This document shows, in pieces, positions 10,801 through 18,045 of a stretch of DNA of 34,731 bases. The stretch lies in contig CAJCJH010000027.1 of NCBI GenBank assembly GCA_903970615.1, positions 1 through 34,731 of the forward strand. Direction: 5' to 3'. Position 1 is the first letter of the stretch, and each line of letters starts with the position of its first letter. This stretch comes from Rhodospirillales bacterium. Its GTDB lineage: Bacteria; Pseudomonadota; Gammaproteobacteria; Nevskiales; Nevskiaceae. A model generated the notes under the pieces. The model made no database searches. It worked only from the letters and a program-made list of their open reading frames with translations, and had not been told where the DNA came from. Position numbers and translations under genes: made by a program.

Positions 10801-10920
10801 CACGTCCGGCAGCGCCGACAACGGCAGCAGTCGGAAGCCGATGCTGCCGACCAGCAGGATGGCGATCATCAGCAGCGAAGTCGCCACCGGCCGCTCGATG
10901 AAGGGACGCGAGATATTCAC
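7819..10920 (-). CDS. mdtB: RND efflux pump subunit, MdtB-like
   Basis: This is a 1033-residue HAE-RND pump subunit of normal family length. It begins with GTG at 10920 and [18 protein letters not shown]. The proton-relay aspartates in [12 protein letters not shown] (helix 4), the [10 protein letters not shown] segment, [13 protein letters not shown] of the periplasmic porter domain and [15 protein letters not shown] (helix 10) are visible. It lies 39 bases downstream of the adaptor and overlaps the MdtC-like gene by four bases. The order adaptor, this pump, second pump matches mdtA-mdtB-mdtC, so this is assigned as the B subunit; the two pumps are similar and the B/C labels rest on order and on MdtC-like sequences in the other. 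Likely substrates in the family are bile salts, novobiocin and similar amphiphiles; substrates here are unknown. Confidence 0.93.
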   Translation of the reverse strand: MNISRPFIERPVATSLLMIAILLVGSIGFRLLPLSALPDVDYPTIQVQTFYPGASPDVMSSSVTAPLERQLGEMPGLSEMTSASSAGASVITLQFGLSIGLDIAEQEVQAGINAANSLLPSDLPQPPIYAKVNPADTPILTLALSSKTLPLTQVQDLVQTRLAGKISQLPGVGLVSISGGQRRSVRIRVNPMALSAYGLNIDDLRTTISNANVNTAKGSFDGPTRAYTINSNDQLADPRSYADLIIAYKNARPVKLSDVATVGEAAENTKLAAWNGTAPALILSIQRQPGANVVKTVDQIKALLPQLQQSLPGGVEMTVLSDRTITIRASVRDVEMELLLSVVLVVLVIFIFLHNVPATLIPSLSVPLSLVGTFAVMYLAGYSLDNLSLMALTIATGFVVDDAIVMIENIARYIEAGETPLQAALRGSKQIGFTIVSLTISLIAVLIPLLFMGDVVGRLFREFAVTLAVTILISAVVSLTLVPMLCNLLLRHRPAAQEGRFSQRSAAMFDRLIARYAAALRWVLDRSGLTLLVAVATFGLTALLYVLIPKGFFPVQDTGMIQGISQAPDTISFDAMSQRQQKLAAAILKDSDVDGLASYIGVDGANITLNSGRFLINLKPRSQRSASAADVIRHLRDETASVPGIALYMQPVQDLTLDDTVSRTQYQFILQAPTDVLLSNWTSKLVEKLGTLPELSDVASNLQDQGLASYVEIDRPTAARFGITPATVDNALYDAYGQRIVSTIFTQSNQYRVILEVEPALQQGPDSLKQIYLPSSGGTQVPLTAVASVRDQYMPLVINHLAQFPAASVSFNLAKGAALGDAVAHIKDAEKAIGIPDSIYTSFQGTAAAFQTSSGNELLLILAAIVTMYIVLGVLYESFIHPVTILSTLPSAGVGALLALMISGSDLGVIGIIGIVLLIGIVKKNAIMMIDFALDAERHEGKRARDAIYQACLLRFRPILMTTMAALISALPLMLGTGTGSELRHPLGIAIVGGLIVSQILTLFTTPVIYLAFDNGARRLRNWRGKAAGEASA

Positions 10921-10959
10921 GCGACGGACTCGGCGGGATCAGTGTAGTTCAAGCGGCGA

Positions 10960-12426
10960 TCAAGGCCGAGCCGGTGTGGCAGCCGGAGCAGCCGGGCTCG
11001 CGGGCGCGGCTTGATCCGGCGCTTGACCTGCCGAGCCGCTTGGCGACGGACTCGCCGATTGATCTGGCGGTTGACCCATCGATCGACTTGGCGCTTGGCC
11101 CGGTTGACTTGCCATTGAATCAGGCGATGATCCCGGTGCGCCGGATGCGCTGGCATCGCGGTGATGATGCTGGCCCTTGCCGCTCTTGCCTGGCTCGGCG
11201 GCGCTCGTTTTAGTATCGCTGGCGAGGGTAATGGCCTGGCCGTCCTTCAGCTGATCGGCGCCATCGACGACGACTTCATCGCCTTCCTCGATGCCGGATT
11301 CGACGACCACGCGCTCGCCCTCGCTCGGGCCGAGCTTCACCGTCTTCATCGCGGCAGTGCTGTCCGGCTGCACCACGTAAACGAAACTACTATTGCTGGT
11401 GCCGCGTTCGATCGCCGACGTCGGCACGATCAGCGCATTTTTGCGCGTGCCGACGAGCAGCTGCACGTTGACGAACTGGTTCGGGAACAAGGCGCCGTCC
11501 GCGTTCGCAAACAGCGCGCGCAGCTTCACCGTGCCGGTAGTCGTATCGACCTGGTTATCGAGCGCATCGACAGTGCCGCTGGCGAGCTTCTGGGTCTGCG
11601 CGCGATCGAAGGCATCGACCGGAATGCCGCCGTCCTTCATCGCTTTATCGATCAATGGAATATCGTCTTCGGGTACGGTGAAGACCACGCTGATCGGCGC
11701 AATCTGAGCAACGATCACCAGCCCGTTGGTGTCGCCGGGCGTGACGTAATTGCCGACATCGACCTGCCGCAAACCGATGCGCCCGCCGATCGGCGAAACC
11801 ACATTGCAGTAGATCAAATCGAGCTGCGTCGCCGCCACCTGGGCTTCATCGGTTTTAACCGTGCCCTCGTATTCCTTCACCAGCGCGGCCTGCGTGTCGT
11901 AGGTCTGGTGTGAAGTGGAATCCTGCGCGATCAGCGTTTTATAACGTTCGAGATCGAGACGCGCGTTTTCCAGCAGCGCGCGATCGTGATCCAGCGCGCC
12001 TTCATATTGACTCAGCTGCGCCTGATAAGGCCGCGGGTCGATCAAGGCCAGCGGATCGCCTGCGCGCACCGTTTGCCCTTCCTTGAATCGCAGCCGCATC
12101 AGCTGACCGGCAATCTGCGAATGCACCGTCGCCGTGGCCAGCGAAGTCACGGTACCGAGTTGATTCAGATATTCACTCACATCGCCGCGCTTGACCGGCG
12201 CCACGCTCACCGAAATCGCGCGGCCCGCGCGGCGCGAACCGCTTTTGCGATTGGCATTTCCCGCCGCAGCCGCTTTGCTACCGGCAGCGCCGCTTGCGGA
12301 GGTGAAATGCAGACTGAGCCAGACGATTGCGGTCACCAGCACGGCAAGCGCCAGCAGCGTCCACAACCAGGTCCGCAGACGCGACCGCGAATGGCCGGAA
12401 AATCTTTCACCCGGAGACGAATTCAT
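10960..12426 (-). CDS. mdtA: RND periplasmic adaptor (membrane fusion protein), MdtA-like
   Basis: This 488-residue HlyD/AcrA-type adaptor links the inner-membrane pump to the outer-membrane channel. It has an N-terminal membrane anchor (about 19-40), the first lipoyl half (VHSQIAGQLMRLRFKEGQTVRAGDPL), an alpha-hairpin (about 130-185), the second lipoyl half (VVSPIGGRIGLRQVDVGNYV), then beta-barrel and membrane-proximal domains ending near residue 410. SFVYVVQPDSTA and GDEVVVDGADQLKDGQAI match MdtA. The start at 12426 is preceded by AGGATCGG. It is the first gene of the efflux operon. The last 75 residues are an odd Ser/Pro/Gln/Ala-rich tail with an HHH near its start. It is absent from the core fold and is probably disordered in the periplasm. 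Confidence 0.93.
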   Translation of the reverse strand: MNSSPGERFSGHSRSRLRTWLWTLLALAVLVTAIVWLSLHFTSASGAAGSKAAAAGNANRKSGSRRAGRAISVSVAPVKRGDVSEYLNQLGTVTSLATATVHSQIAGQLMRLRFKEGQTVRAGDPLALIDPRPYQAQLSQYEGALDHDRALLENARLDLERYKTLIAQDSTSHQTYDTQAALVKEYEGTVKTDEAQVAATQLDLIYCNVVSPIGGRIGLRQVDVGNYVTPGDTNGLVIVAQIAPISVVFTVPEDDIPLIDKAMKDGGIPVDAFDRAQTQKLASGTVDALDNQVDTTTGTVKLRALFANADGALFPNQFVNVQLLVGTRKNALIVPTSAIERGTSNSSFVYVVQPDSTAAMKTVKLGPSEGERVVVESGIEEGDEVVVDGADQLKDGQAITLASDTKTSAAEPGKSGKGQHHHRDASASGAPGSSPDSMASQPGQAPSRSMGQPPDQSASPSPSGSAGQAPDQAAPASPAAPAATPARP

Positions 12427-12965
12427 GGACCGATCCTGTTTGGTGACGGCAAATGGCGATGCTCACGCGAGGCTGGCGTTTATCGCGCGAAGCGGCGTCG
12501 CCAGAATAGTGTGCTGCAAAAATGCGGCCTGATCGAAGGCATCACTCGAAAGATGTCGACTGCCGTTGGTGGAAATAGAGGCTTGGCAGCATTGCATTTG
12601 ATGTCTGGCGAAAAGCCGAGCGCGAGCGCAGCGTTCAACACCTCAAGACCATCGACGATCGCGCCATTAAGCCGTATCGCACCGTTGAGAAATGTTGCTT
12701 CGCGGTAAATATTTGAAGCGCTGACAAAGATCGCCGGTCAGTTTCGCGGAGATCGTGTTTCGATCGGAGCTTCTTTCGATTAAGCAATCGAATGATTGAT
12801 CGAGATCGATCCATCGATAAATTCATCCGAATCATGCTTTGACTATTAAGGCAATCGCTCGGACTTTCTTCGGGCTCGCCAGCTGGGTAATTCCTTGGAA
12901 CTTTTGGCACCATCGGCAGCGATCGCGGTCACAAAACCGAAAGCTCGATACGCAAGGTTTTTTCG
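12427..12965. other. Intergenic region between the efflux operon and the lipoprotein gene
   Basis: These 539 bases separate the divergent mdtA-like and lipoprotein genes, and must contain both promoters. The middle part (about 12700-12860) is clearly more AT-rich and full of GATC/ATCGAT words. No convincing -35/-10 pair, hairpin or RNA gene could be fixed. Open frames here (for example minus 12635-12913) have no ribosome binding site or recognisable protein and are treated as chance. Confidence 0.4.
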
Positions 12966-14042
12966 ATGCCGAATCTTTCAAGACTTCCCGCCCTGCTGCT
13001 GGTTTCCTGCGCGATGACGACTAGCGCCTGCAGTTCATTCGGCGGCCGACGTCTCGACCACGATCAGGTGGACTATGCGCACGCGCTCAGCAGCGCGGCG
13101 AAGCGCGAGGCGTTATCGAATATCGTCAGTCTTCGCTATGGCGATGCGCCTTCGTTTCTGGCCGCGACCCAGATCATCGCGGCTTATCAATTCGATATCG
13201 GCGGTTCATTTTTAGGCATCGGCGCGGCTTCGGATCTATCCGGTAATACCGTGCAGATGGGCGGCACGCTGGCGCTCAATAACAACCCGACTTTCACGTT
13301 TACGCCGACCACCGGAGAAGCCTTTGCATCGGCGTACATAAGGCCGTTGTCGCCCGCCTTGATCCTGCCGATGATCGAGAGCGGTGCGCCGATCGATCTG
13401 CTGCTGCGACTCGCCGTGCAATCGATCGGCGGCTTGCAGAACAGCGCAGCGCTCGGCGGCACCAACAGTAACGGCAATCCGGATTTCTTCGAGTTGATTC
13501 ATGTTCTGCGGCGGCTGCAAATCGCCGGTTCGGTGTCGGTGCGTTTCGTCAAACAGAAGGATGGCGATCAGGTTTTTCTGAGTATCGACGACGGTGCTGC
13601 GCAGGACGCAGGCGTCGCAGCCGACGCGCAACGCGCACGCACGCTGCTGCATCTCGAAAGCAGGCAGCCGAATGTCGAAATCGTTTATGGCACCGGTCGC
13701 GGCGACGGCAAATCGGTGCCGATGCAAACCCGCTCCGTGATCAGCATCCTGAGCGAACTCGGCGCGCAGATTGAGGTGCCGCAAACCGACATCGCCAACC
13801 ACGCAACCCTGCCGACGGTGCAGGTGATCGGCATCGAAACGCGGCCCACCATCATCGTCCATGTCGGCGACGATGCACCGAAAGATACTTTCGTCAAAGC
13901 CGAATACCGGCGCAAACATTACTGGATCGCAGACGACGACTTCGATTCCAAATTCGCCTTCAGTCTGCTGCAGAACCTGATCGATCTTGCGCAGACCGAT
14001 CAATCGGCAAAACCGCCGCTGGTCACCATTCCGGCCGGATAA
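12966..14042 (+). CDS. Conserved lipoprotein of unknown function
   Basis: This is a 358-residue protein with a lipoprotein signal: MPNLSRLPALLLVSCAMTTSAC, with the lipidated cysteine at residue 22 following T-S-A. The mature part starts with a segment I recognise from an uncharacterised proteobacterial family: YAHALSSAAKREALSNIVSLRYGDAPSF, then a GGT-rich beta segment, TFTFTPTTGEAFASAYIRPLSP, and IESGAPIDLLLRLAVQSIGGLQN. The family pattern is NIV-LRYGD-P-FL followed by a GE-F---LL-P and the DLLLRL--QSI-GL-N block. No enzymatic motif is visible. The ATG has AAGG seven bases upstream. It stands alone between the Mdt-type operon and the arsenic operon, with its own orientation. Envelope location is likely (no Asp after the cysteine; sequence starts CSSFGG), function unknown. 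Confidence 0.8.
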   Translation: MPNLSRLPALLLVSCAMTTSACSSFGGRRLDHDQVDYAHALSSAAKREALSNIVSLRYGDAPSFLAATQIIAAYQFDIGGSFLGIGAASDLSGNTVQMGGTLALNNNPTFTFTPTTGEAFASAYIRPLSPALILPMIESGAPIDLLLRLAVQSIGGLQNSAALGGTNSNGNPDFFELIHVLRRLQIAGSVSVRFVKQKDGDQVFLSIDDGAAQDAGVAADAQRARTLLHLESRQPNVEIVYGTGRGDGKSVPMQTRSVISILSELGAQIEVPQTDIANHATLPTVQVIGIETRPTIIVHVGDDAPKDTFVKAEYRRKHYWIADDDFDSKFAFSLLQNLIDLAQTDQSAKPPLVTIPAG

Positions 14043-14198
14043 GCCAGCGATTCGAGCAGCAGAAACGTCTTGAATCCTGCGTTAATGGTCGGCGCGATTT
14101 GATGCTCTTAATTTCGGTGCGGCGTTGATTCTGGATTGATTCAGCAGTCATTCGACAGCAGCTTTTCCACCATCTTTATTGATACACGCTGGATTTTT

Positions 14199-14232
14199 TT
14201 GACAACTATTATATTTCGATTATCATCGAATC
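14199..14232 (+). promoter_or_regulatory. ars promoter and ArsR operator, apparently leaderless
   Basis: TTGACA (14199-14204) and TATCAT (14221-14226) are separated by 16 bases, forming a near-consensus sigma-70 promoter in a strongly AT-rich stretch. A perfect inverted repeat TTCGAT-TATC-ATCGAA (14215-14230) covers the -10 box, the place expected for an ArsR-type repressor. The arsR ATG begins at 14233, only six bases after the -10 box, so transcription should start at or next to the start codon. No Shine-Dalgarno is present, which agrees with a leaderless message. Confidence 0.65.
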
Positions 14233-14592
14233 ATGAAAACACTAAAAGCGCTCGTCATGCTGTCCGCACTTTCCCAGGAAACTCGCCTCGCCGTATTTCG
14301 CCAACTGGTCGAAGCTGGCGCTGAAGGCATGGTCGTCGGCGAAATCGGCCAGGCTTTGAAGGTTCCGCCCGCAACGCTTTCATTTCATCTGAAGGAATTG
14401 AGTCACGCGGGTTTGATCCGAAGCCGGCAGGAAAGCCGGTTCATCTGGTACTTCGCCAATTACGAATCGATGAATCAGCTAATCGCCTACCTCACCCAAA
14501 ACTGCTGCCGCGGCCAGCCGGAAGTCTGCGGCATTGCCTGCACGCCGGAGACGAAAGCTAAACCCGCACGCCGCAAGAAAGCAGCTGCATAA
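14233..14592 (+). CDS. arsR: ArsR-family arsenite-responsive repressor
   Basis: This is a 119-residue winged-helix repressor. MLSALSQETRLAVFRQL opens the domain; the recognition region is about residues 34-60 (VVGEIGQALKVPPATLSFHLKEL) followed by the wing (RSRQESRFIWYFANY). The classical ELCVCDL metal site is absent; instead cysteines 91, 92, 99 and 103 cluster in the C-terminal tail (QNCCRGQPEVC). This resembles the C95/C96/C102 arsenite site of the Acidithiobacillus ferrooxidans type of ArsR, so As(III)/Sb(III) sensing is likely. The C-terminus is lysine-rich. It is the first gene of arsR-acr3-arsC, with 40 bases to the next gene, and presumably represses the operon through the dyad overlapping its promoter. 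Confidence 0.92.
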   Translation: MKTLKALVMLSALSQETRLAVFRQLVEAGAEGMVVGEIGQALKVPPATLSFHLKELSHAGLIRSRQESRFIWYFANYESMNQLIAYLTQNCCRGQPEVCGIACTPETKAKPARRKKAAA

Positions 14593-14632
14593 GCGTGCAA
14601 AAACCAAATTTCTCCGTACAGAATCCGAACAA

Positions 14633-15733
14633 ATGAAGCCATCTCCGATTCAAGCATCGCCTTCATCCGCTATGGGCTTGGGCGCTCAATCGGCACGCAT
14701 ACCACTGCGTAATTTCGAGCGATACCTGAGCCTCTGGGTATTTCTATGCATCGTTACCGGCGTCGCAATCGGACAGCTCTTTCCCGCTGCATTTCAAGTC
14801 ATCGGCCATATCGAGATCGCGCAGGTCAATCTGCCGGTGGGCTTGCTGATCTGGCTGATGATCGTCCCGATGTTGTTGAAAGTGGACTTCGGCGCGATGC
14901 ACCAGGTACGGCAGCACCTGCGCGGTATCGGCGTCACCTTATTCGTGAACTGGCTGGTGAAGCCGTTCTCGATGGCTTTCCTCGGCTGGTTTTTTCTACG
15001 GCACTTGTTTATCCATTATTTACCGGCGACGCAGATCAACAGCTATGTGGCTGGACTCATCCTGCTCGCCGCCGCACCCTGTACCGCAATGGTCTTCGTC
15101 TGGAGCCGCCTTACCAATGGCGATCCCTTGTTCACGCTGTCGCAGGTCGCGCTCAACGACACCATCATGGTGTTCGCATTCGCGCCGATCGTCGGCCTGC
15201 TCCTCGGTTTATCGAGTATCGTGGTGCCGTGGGCAACCCTGTTGACGTCGGTGATTCTCTATATCGTGATTCCGGTCGTCATCGCCCAATTGATGCGCCG
15301 AAGATTGCTGCAAAAAGGAACAGCCGCGTTCGATTCGACGATGTCCAGAATCGAGCCGTGGTCGACCGGCGCGCTGCTGGCGATGCTGGTGCTGTTATTC
15401 GGATTCCAGGGTCAGGCGCTGTTACGCCAGCCGCTGGTTATCGCGCTGCTGGCAGTGCCGATCCTGATCCAGGTCCTGTTCAATTCGACACTGGCTTATG
15501 GACTCAACCGGCTGCTCGGCGAAAAGCATTCTGTTGCCTGTCCATCGGCGCTGATCGGTGCAAGCAATTTCTTCGAGCTGGCCGTCGCCGCGGCGATCAG
15601 CCTGTTCGGATTCGACTCCGGCGCCGCGCTGGCAACGGTGGTCGGCGTACTGATCGAAGTGCCGGTGATGCTGCTGGTCGTGCGCGCCGTCAATGCCTCG
15701 AAGCCGTGGTACGAAGGCTCAGCGAAAATCTAG
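14633..15733 (+). CDS. arsB: Arsenite efflux permease, ACR3 family
   Basis: This 366-residue inner-membrane protein has about ten helices and exports arsenite, driven by the proton gradient. The start at 14633 avoids overlap with arsR; a start 14 codons further in is also possible. Diagnostic are RYLSLWVFLCIVTGVAIG at the beginning and AAPCTAMVFVWSRLTNGD, which contains the conserved functional cysteine (here residue 150), then LNDTIMVFAFAPIV. The late helix ALIGASNFFELAVAAAISLFG with its family E-L motif is intact. It sits between arsR and arsC. The protein is of the ACR3 type, not the ArsB/NhaD type, although many annotations use the symbol arsB for both. Confidence 0.94.
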   Translation: MKPSPIQASPSSAMGLGAQSARIPLRNFERYLSLWVFLCIVTGVAIGQLFPAAFQVIGHIEIAQVNLPVGLLIWLMIVPMLLKVDFGAMHQVRQHLRGIGVTLFVNWLVKPFSMAFLGWFFLRHLFIHYLPATQINSYVAGLILLAAAPCTAMVFVWSRLTNGDPLFTLSQVALNDTIMVFAFAPIVGLLLGLSSIVVPWATLLTSVILYIVIPVVIAQLMRRRLLQKGTAAFDSTMSRIEPWSTGALLAMLVLLFGFQGQALLRQPLVIALLAVPILIQVLFNSTLAYGLNRLLGEKHSVACPSALIGASNFFELAVAAAISLFGFDSGAALATVVGVLIEVPVMLLVVRAVNASKPWYEGSAKI

Positions 15734-15794
15734 CTCGGATCGAAATCATTACTTCGCAGGATCAGACAATCTATCGATTGCTCCTTAACATCTG

Positions 15795-16280
15795 ATGACT
15801 CCTTTAATGACTCCTTATCCGTTTAATGTTCTGTTTCTCTGTACCGGTAATTCGGCGCGCTCGATCATGGCCGAGGCCACGCTGAATCAGTCGACGCCGC
15901 CCGGACTTTTTCGAGCCTACTCCGCCGGCAGTTATCCCAAAGGCGAACTGAATCCGCTGGCGTTGGCGCTGCTGGATGCGCAAGGCGTTTCAACCGCAGG
16001 TTTGCGCAGCAAAAACTGGGATGAGTTCTTGGCGCCAGATGCGCCGCCAATCCATCTGGTCATCACGGTCTGCGATGCGGCCGCTGGCGAGCAATGCCCG
16101 CTTTATCCGGGCCAGCCGATGAAGGCGCATTGGGGCGTGCCGGATCCACATTCCGCTGAAGAATTCAAGCAGGCTTATGGCGTACTTCGTCGCCGGATCG
16201 AATTGTTTTTGCAACTTCCGGTTGCAACGCTGGACCGCGACGAACTGTTAAACCGGATCAAGGCGATCGGCCGCGCTTGA
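15795..16280 (+). CDS. arsC: Arsenate reductase, low-molecular-weight phosphatase (thioredoxin-type) family
   Basis: This 161-residue cytosolic enzyme reduces arsenate to arsenite, the form exported by ACR3. The phosphatase P-loop C-x5-R is at C16-R22 (CTGNSARS). The later cysteines C93 and C101 (VCDAAAGEQCP) fit the redox relay of the Staphylococcus pI258 ArsC type, with one extra residue between them, and HWGVPDP is the conserved aspartate loop. This points to thioredoxin rather than glutaredoxin coupling, which is inference. The start is ambiguous: a 12-base near-duplication (ATGACTCCTTTA then ATGACTCCTTAT) gives two in-frame ATG codons at 15795 and 15807, neither with a clear ribosome binding site. 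It is the last gene of the ars operon, 61 bases after acr3. Confidence 0.92.
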   Translation: MTPLMTPYPFNVLFLCTGNSARSIMAEATLNQSTPPGLFRAYSAGSYPKGELNPLALALLDAQGVSTAGLRSKNWDEFLAPDAPPIHLVITVCDAAAGEQCPLYPGQPMKAHWGVPDPHSAEEFKQAYGVLRRRIELFLQLPVATLDRDELLNRIKAIGRA

Positions 16281-16312
16281 TTCGTATGATCTCAACAACG
16301 CCTGCGGTTTTG

Positions 16313-16332
16313 ACAGAGTGGGAATCCTCTGT
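16313..16332. terminator. Weak dyad between convergent arsC and serA
   Basis: ACAGAG-N8-CTCTGT forms a six-pair stem in the 65-base gap between the two convergent stop codons. There is no T-run on either side (only CAAAAC on the minus side), so termination by this element is uncertain. Confidence 0.25.
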
Positions 16333-16345
16333 TGCGCAAGCGAAA

Positions 16346-17581
16346 TCAGTAAAGCAGGCGCGTCCGCAAGGTTCCCGGAATCGCCGCCAGATTTTCCTTC
16401 AGCGTTTCGGCCTGTTCGCCGTTGGCAGCGACATCGATGACGACATAGCCGACCTGCCCGCTGGTTTGCAGGTATTGCGCATCGACGTTGACGTCTCCTT
16501 TCGAGAACAGTTCGTTGATGCGCGACAACATGCCCGGCATGTTTTTATGGATATGTAACAGACGCCGGCTGTGAGGATGTTCCGGCAGTGAAACTTCGGG
16601 GAAATTCACTGCCGAAAGCGTCGAGCCGTTATCGCTGTAGCGCAGTAGTTTGGCGGCGACTTCGAGGCCGATGTTTTCCTGCGCTTCGAGCGTGCTGCCG
16701 CCGATATGCGGTGTGAGGATGACGTTATCCATGCCGATCAGCGGACTCACGAACGGGTCCTTGTTGCCTTTCGGTTCGACCGGAAATACGTCGATCGCGG
16801 CACCGCCGAGATGTTCGCTTTTGAGCGCGGCGGCGAGCGCATCGATATCTACCACCGTGCCGCGCGAAGCATTGATCAGCAGGCTGCCGCGTTTCATCTT
16901 CTGCAATTCGGCGGCGCCGATCATCAGCTTCGTTGCCGGCGTTTCCGGTACATGCAGCGACACCACATCCGCGCGTTGCAGCAGCTCGCTCAAGCTGTGA
17001 ACCGGGCTGGCGTTGCCGAGTGCGAGTTGCGTTTCGATATCGTAAAACACCACGCGCATGCCGAGGCTTTCGGCGAGCACGCCGACCTGCGTGCCGATAT
17101 GGCCATAGCCGATGATGCCGAGCGTTTTGCCGCGCACTTCAAAACTGCCGGCGGCGGATTTCGACCAGCCGCCGCGATGGCATTCCATATTCTTTTCCGG
17201 AATGCGGCGCATCAGCAGAATGGCTTCGGCGATCACCAGTTCGGCAACGCTGCGCGTGTTGGAATACGGCGCGTTGAACACTGGCACGCCGCGCGTCTGC
17301 GCAGTGACCAGATCGACCTGGTTGGTGCCGATGCAGAAGCAGCCGATCGCCATCAGCCGGCGCGAATGCTCCAGCAATTCGCCGGTCAATTGCGTGCGCG
17401 AACGAATGCCGACGATATGCGCATCGGCAATGGTCTTCGCAAGCTCGGCTTCGGGCAGCGATTTCTCGTGATACTCGATCTGCGAATAACCCGCGGCGCG
17501 AAAATTTTCTACCGCCGTCTGCGCCACGCCTTCGAGCAGCAGCACCTTGATGTCCTGCTTGGGGAACGAGGTTTTTTTCAT
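16346..17581 (-). CDS. serA: D-3-phosphoglycerate dehydrogenase
   Basis: This 411-residue enzyme catalyses the first step of serine synthesis, oxidising 3-phosphoglycerate with NAD. Its length matches E. coli SerA (410). The NAD-binding Rossmann motif GYGHIGTQVGVLAESLG lies near residue 160, followed by the acidic residue of FYD. The catalytic triad is visible: arginine in INASRGTVVD, glutamate in DVFPVEP, and histidine in LTPHIGGSTLEAQ. The C-terminal 75 residues (RLLHIHKNMPGMLSRINELF to the end) form an ACT domain for serine feedback inhibition. The start at 17581 gives MKKTSFPKQDIKVLLLEG, like other gammaproteobacterial SerA. It lies 16 bases downstream of the stop codon that ends the decayed metallo-beta-lactamase gene on the same strand. 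Confidence 0.96.
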   Translation of the reverse strand: MKKTSFPKQDIKVLLLEGVAQTAVENFRAAGYSQIEYHEKSLPEAELAKTIADAHIVGIRSRTQLTGELLEHSRRLMAIGCFCIGTNQVDLVTAQTRGVPVFNAPYSNTRSVAELVIAEAILLMRRIPEKNMECHRGGWSKSAAGSFEVRGKTLGIIGYGHIGTQVGVLAESLGMRVVFYDIETQLALGNASPVHSLSELLQRADVVSLHVPETPATKLMIGAAELQKMKRGSLLINASRGTVVDIDALAAALKSEHLGGAAIDVFPVEPKGNKDPFVSPLIGMDNVILTPHIGGSTLEAQENIGLEVAAKLLRYSDNGSTLSAVNFPEVSLPEHPHSRRLLHIHKNMPGMLSRINELFSKGDVNVDAQYLQTSGQVGYVVIDVAANGEQAETLKENLAAIPGTLRTRLLY

Positions 17582-17597
17582 CTTGAAGTCTATTGGC

Positions 17598-17877
17598 CTA
17601 ATCGAGATAGGCGGGAAATTTCGGCAGTGACTTGAAATCCTGCGGCGAATGCTGGATCACACGGCGGCGCCAGTTCACCGACCTTGCCATCGTACTCGCC
17701 GGTGTCGGCGAACAAGGCCATGTCCTTGAAGCGGATATGGCCGCAGTCGAGCGCGTAGAGACCAACGTTCGTGACCGCATCGGCCGCACGCGCGGCGTGG
17801 GCCGCGCAAGCCGCCATCAACAACAGCGAAACGCCGGCGGCGCGCAGAACTTTTTGCAGCAGGTTTCGTTCAAACAT
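17598..17877 (-). pseudogene. Remnant of a secreted metallo-beta-lactamase (AHL-lactonase-like) gene with internal deletion
   Basis: Two ends of one gene are fused. From 17877 to about 17659 the frame encodes a signal peptide (MFERNLLQKVLRAAGVSLLLMA...AARAA) and the start of an MBL-fold hydrolase: VGLYALDCGHIRFKDMALF, then DTGEYDGKVGELAPPC. At about 17658-17661 this passes into a different reading frame, which encodes VIQHSPQDFKSLPKFPAYLD and a stop at 17598; that is how I remember the C-terminus of the N-acyl homoserine lactonase-like family. The HxHxDH zinc motif and roughly 200 residues between are missing. The first frame itself continues out of phase to a stop at 17590. The product cannot be active. 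It would have been a periplasmic or secreted lactonase; the family ends are recalled, the frame change is seen. Confidence 0.72.
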
Positions 17878-18045
17878 GAGCAGTTCTGGGTAATGGATGG
17901 CACAGCGCCGCGGATTGACGGCGCGGATTATATCGCTCGCCTTGCGGCCATCGTACATGCGGAAGTGTGGTCGATAGCGGTGGCGATAAACCTGTGTGCT
18001 GCGCTAGATTGTGCTGTCAGCCATTTCCGGCCTCGGGAGTTTTCC

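Noticed and set aside
10917-11156. Arg/Gln-rich minus-strand frame with repeated RQVNR-like words
   Set aside because: It is a frame-shifted reading of the low-complexity tail of the MdtA-like adaptor and reflects the same DNA repeats.
12635-12913. Minus-strand open frame of 92 codons in the efflux/lipoprotein intergenic region
   Set aside because: No ribosome binding site, arginine/serine-rich composition without any recognisable fold, and it occupies the place where two divergent promoters are needed.
17632-18045. Upstream extension of the S10 peptidase frame
   Set aside because: The ATG at 18046 has a good ribosome binding site and starts a signal peptide; the extension runs antisense through the metallo-beta-lactamase remnant.
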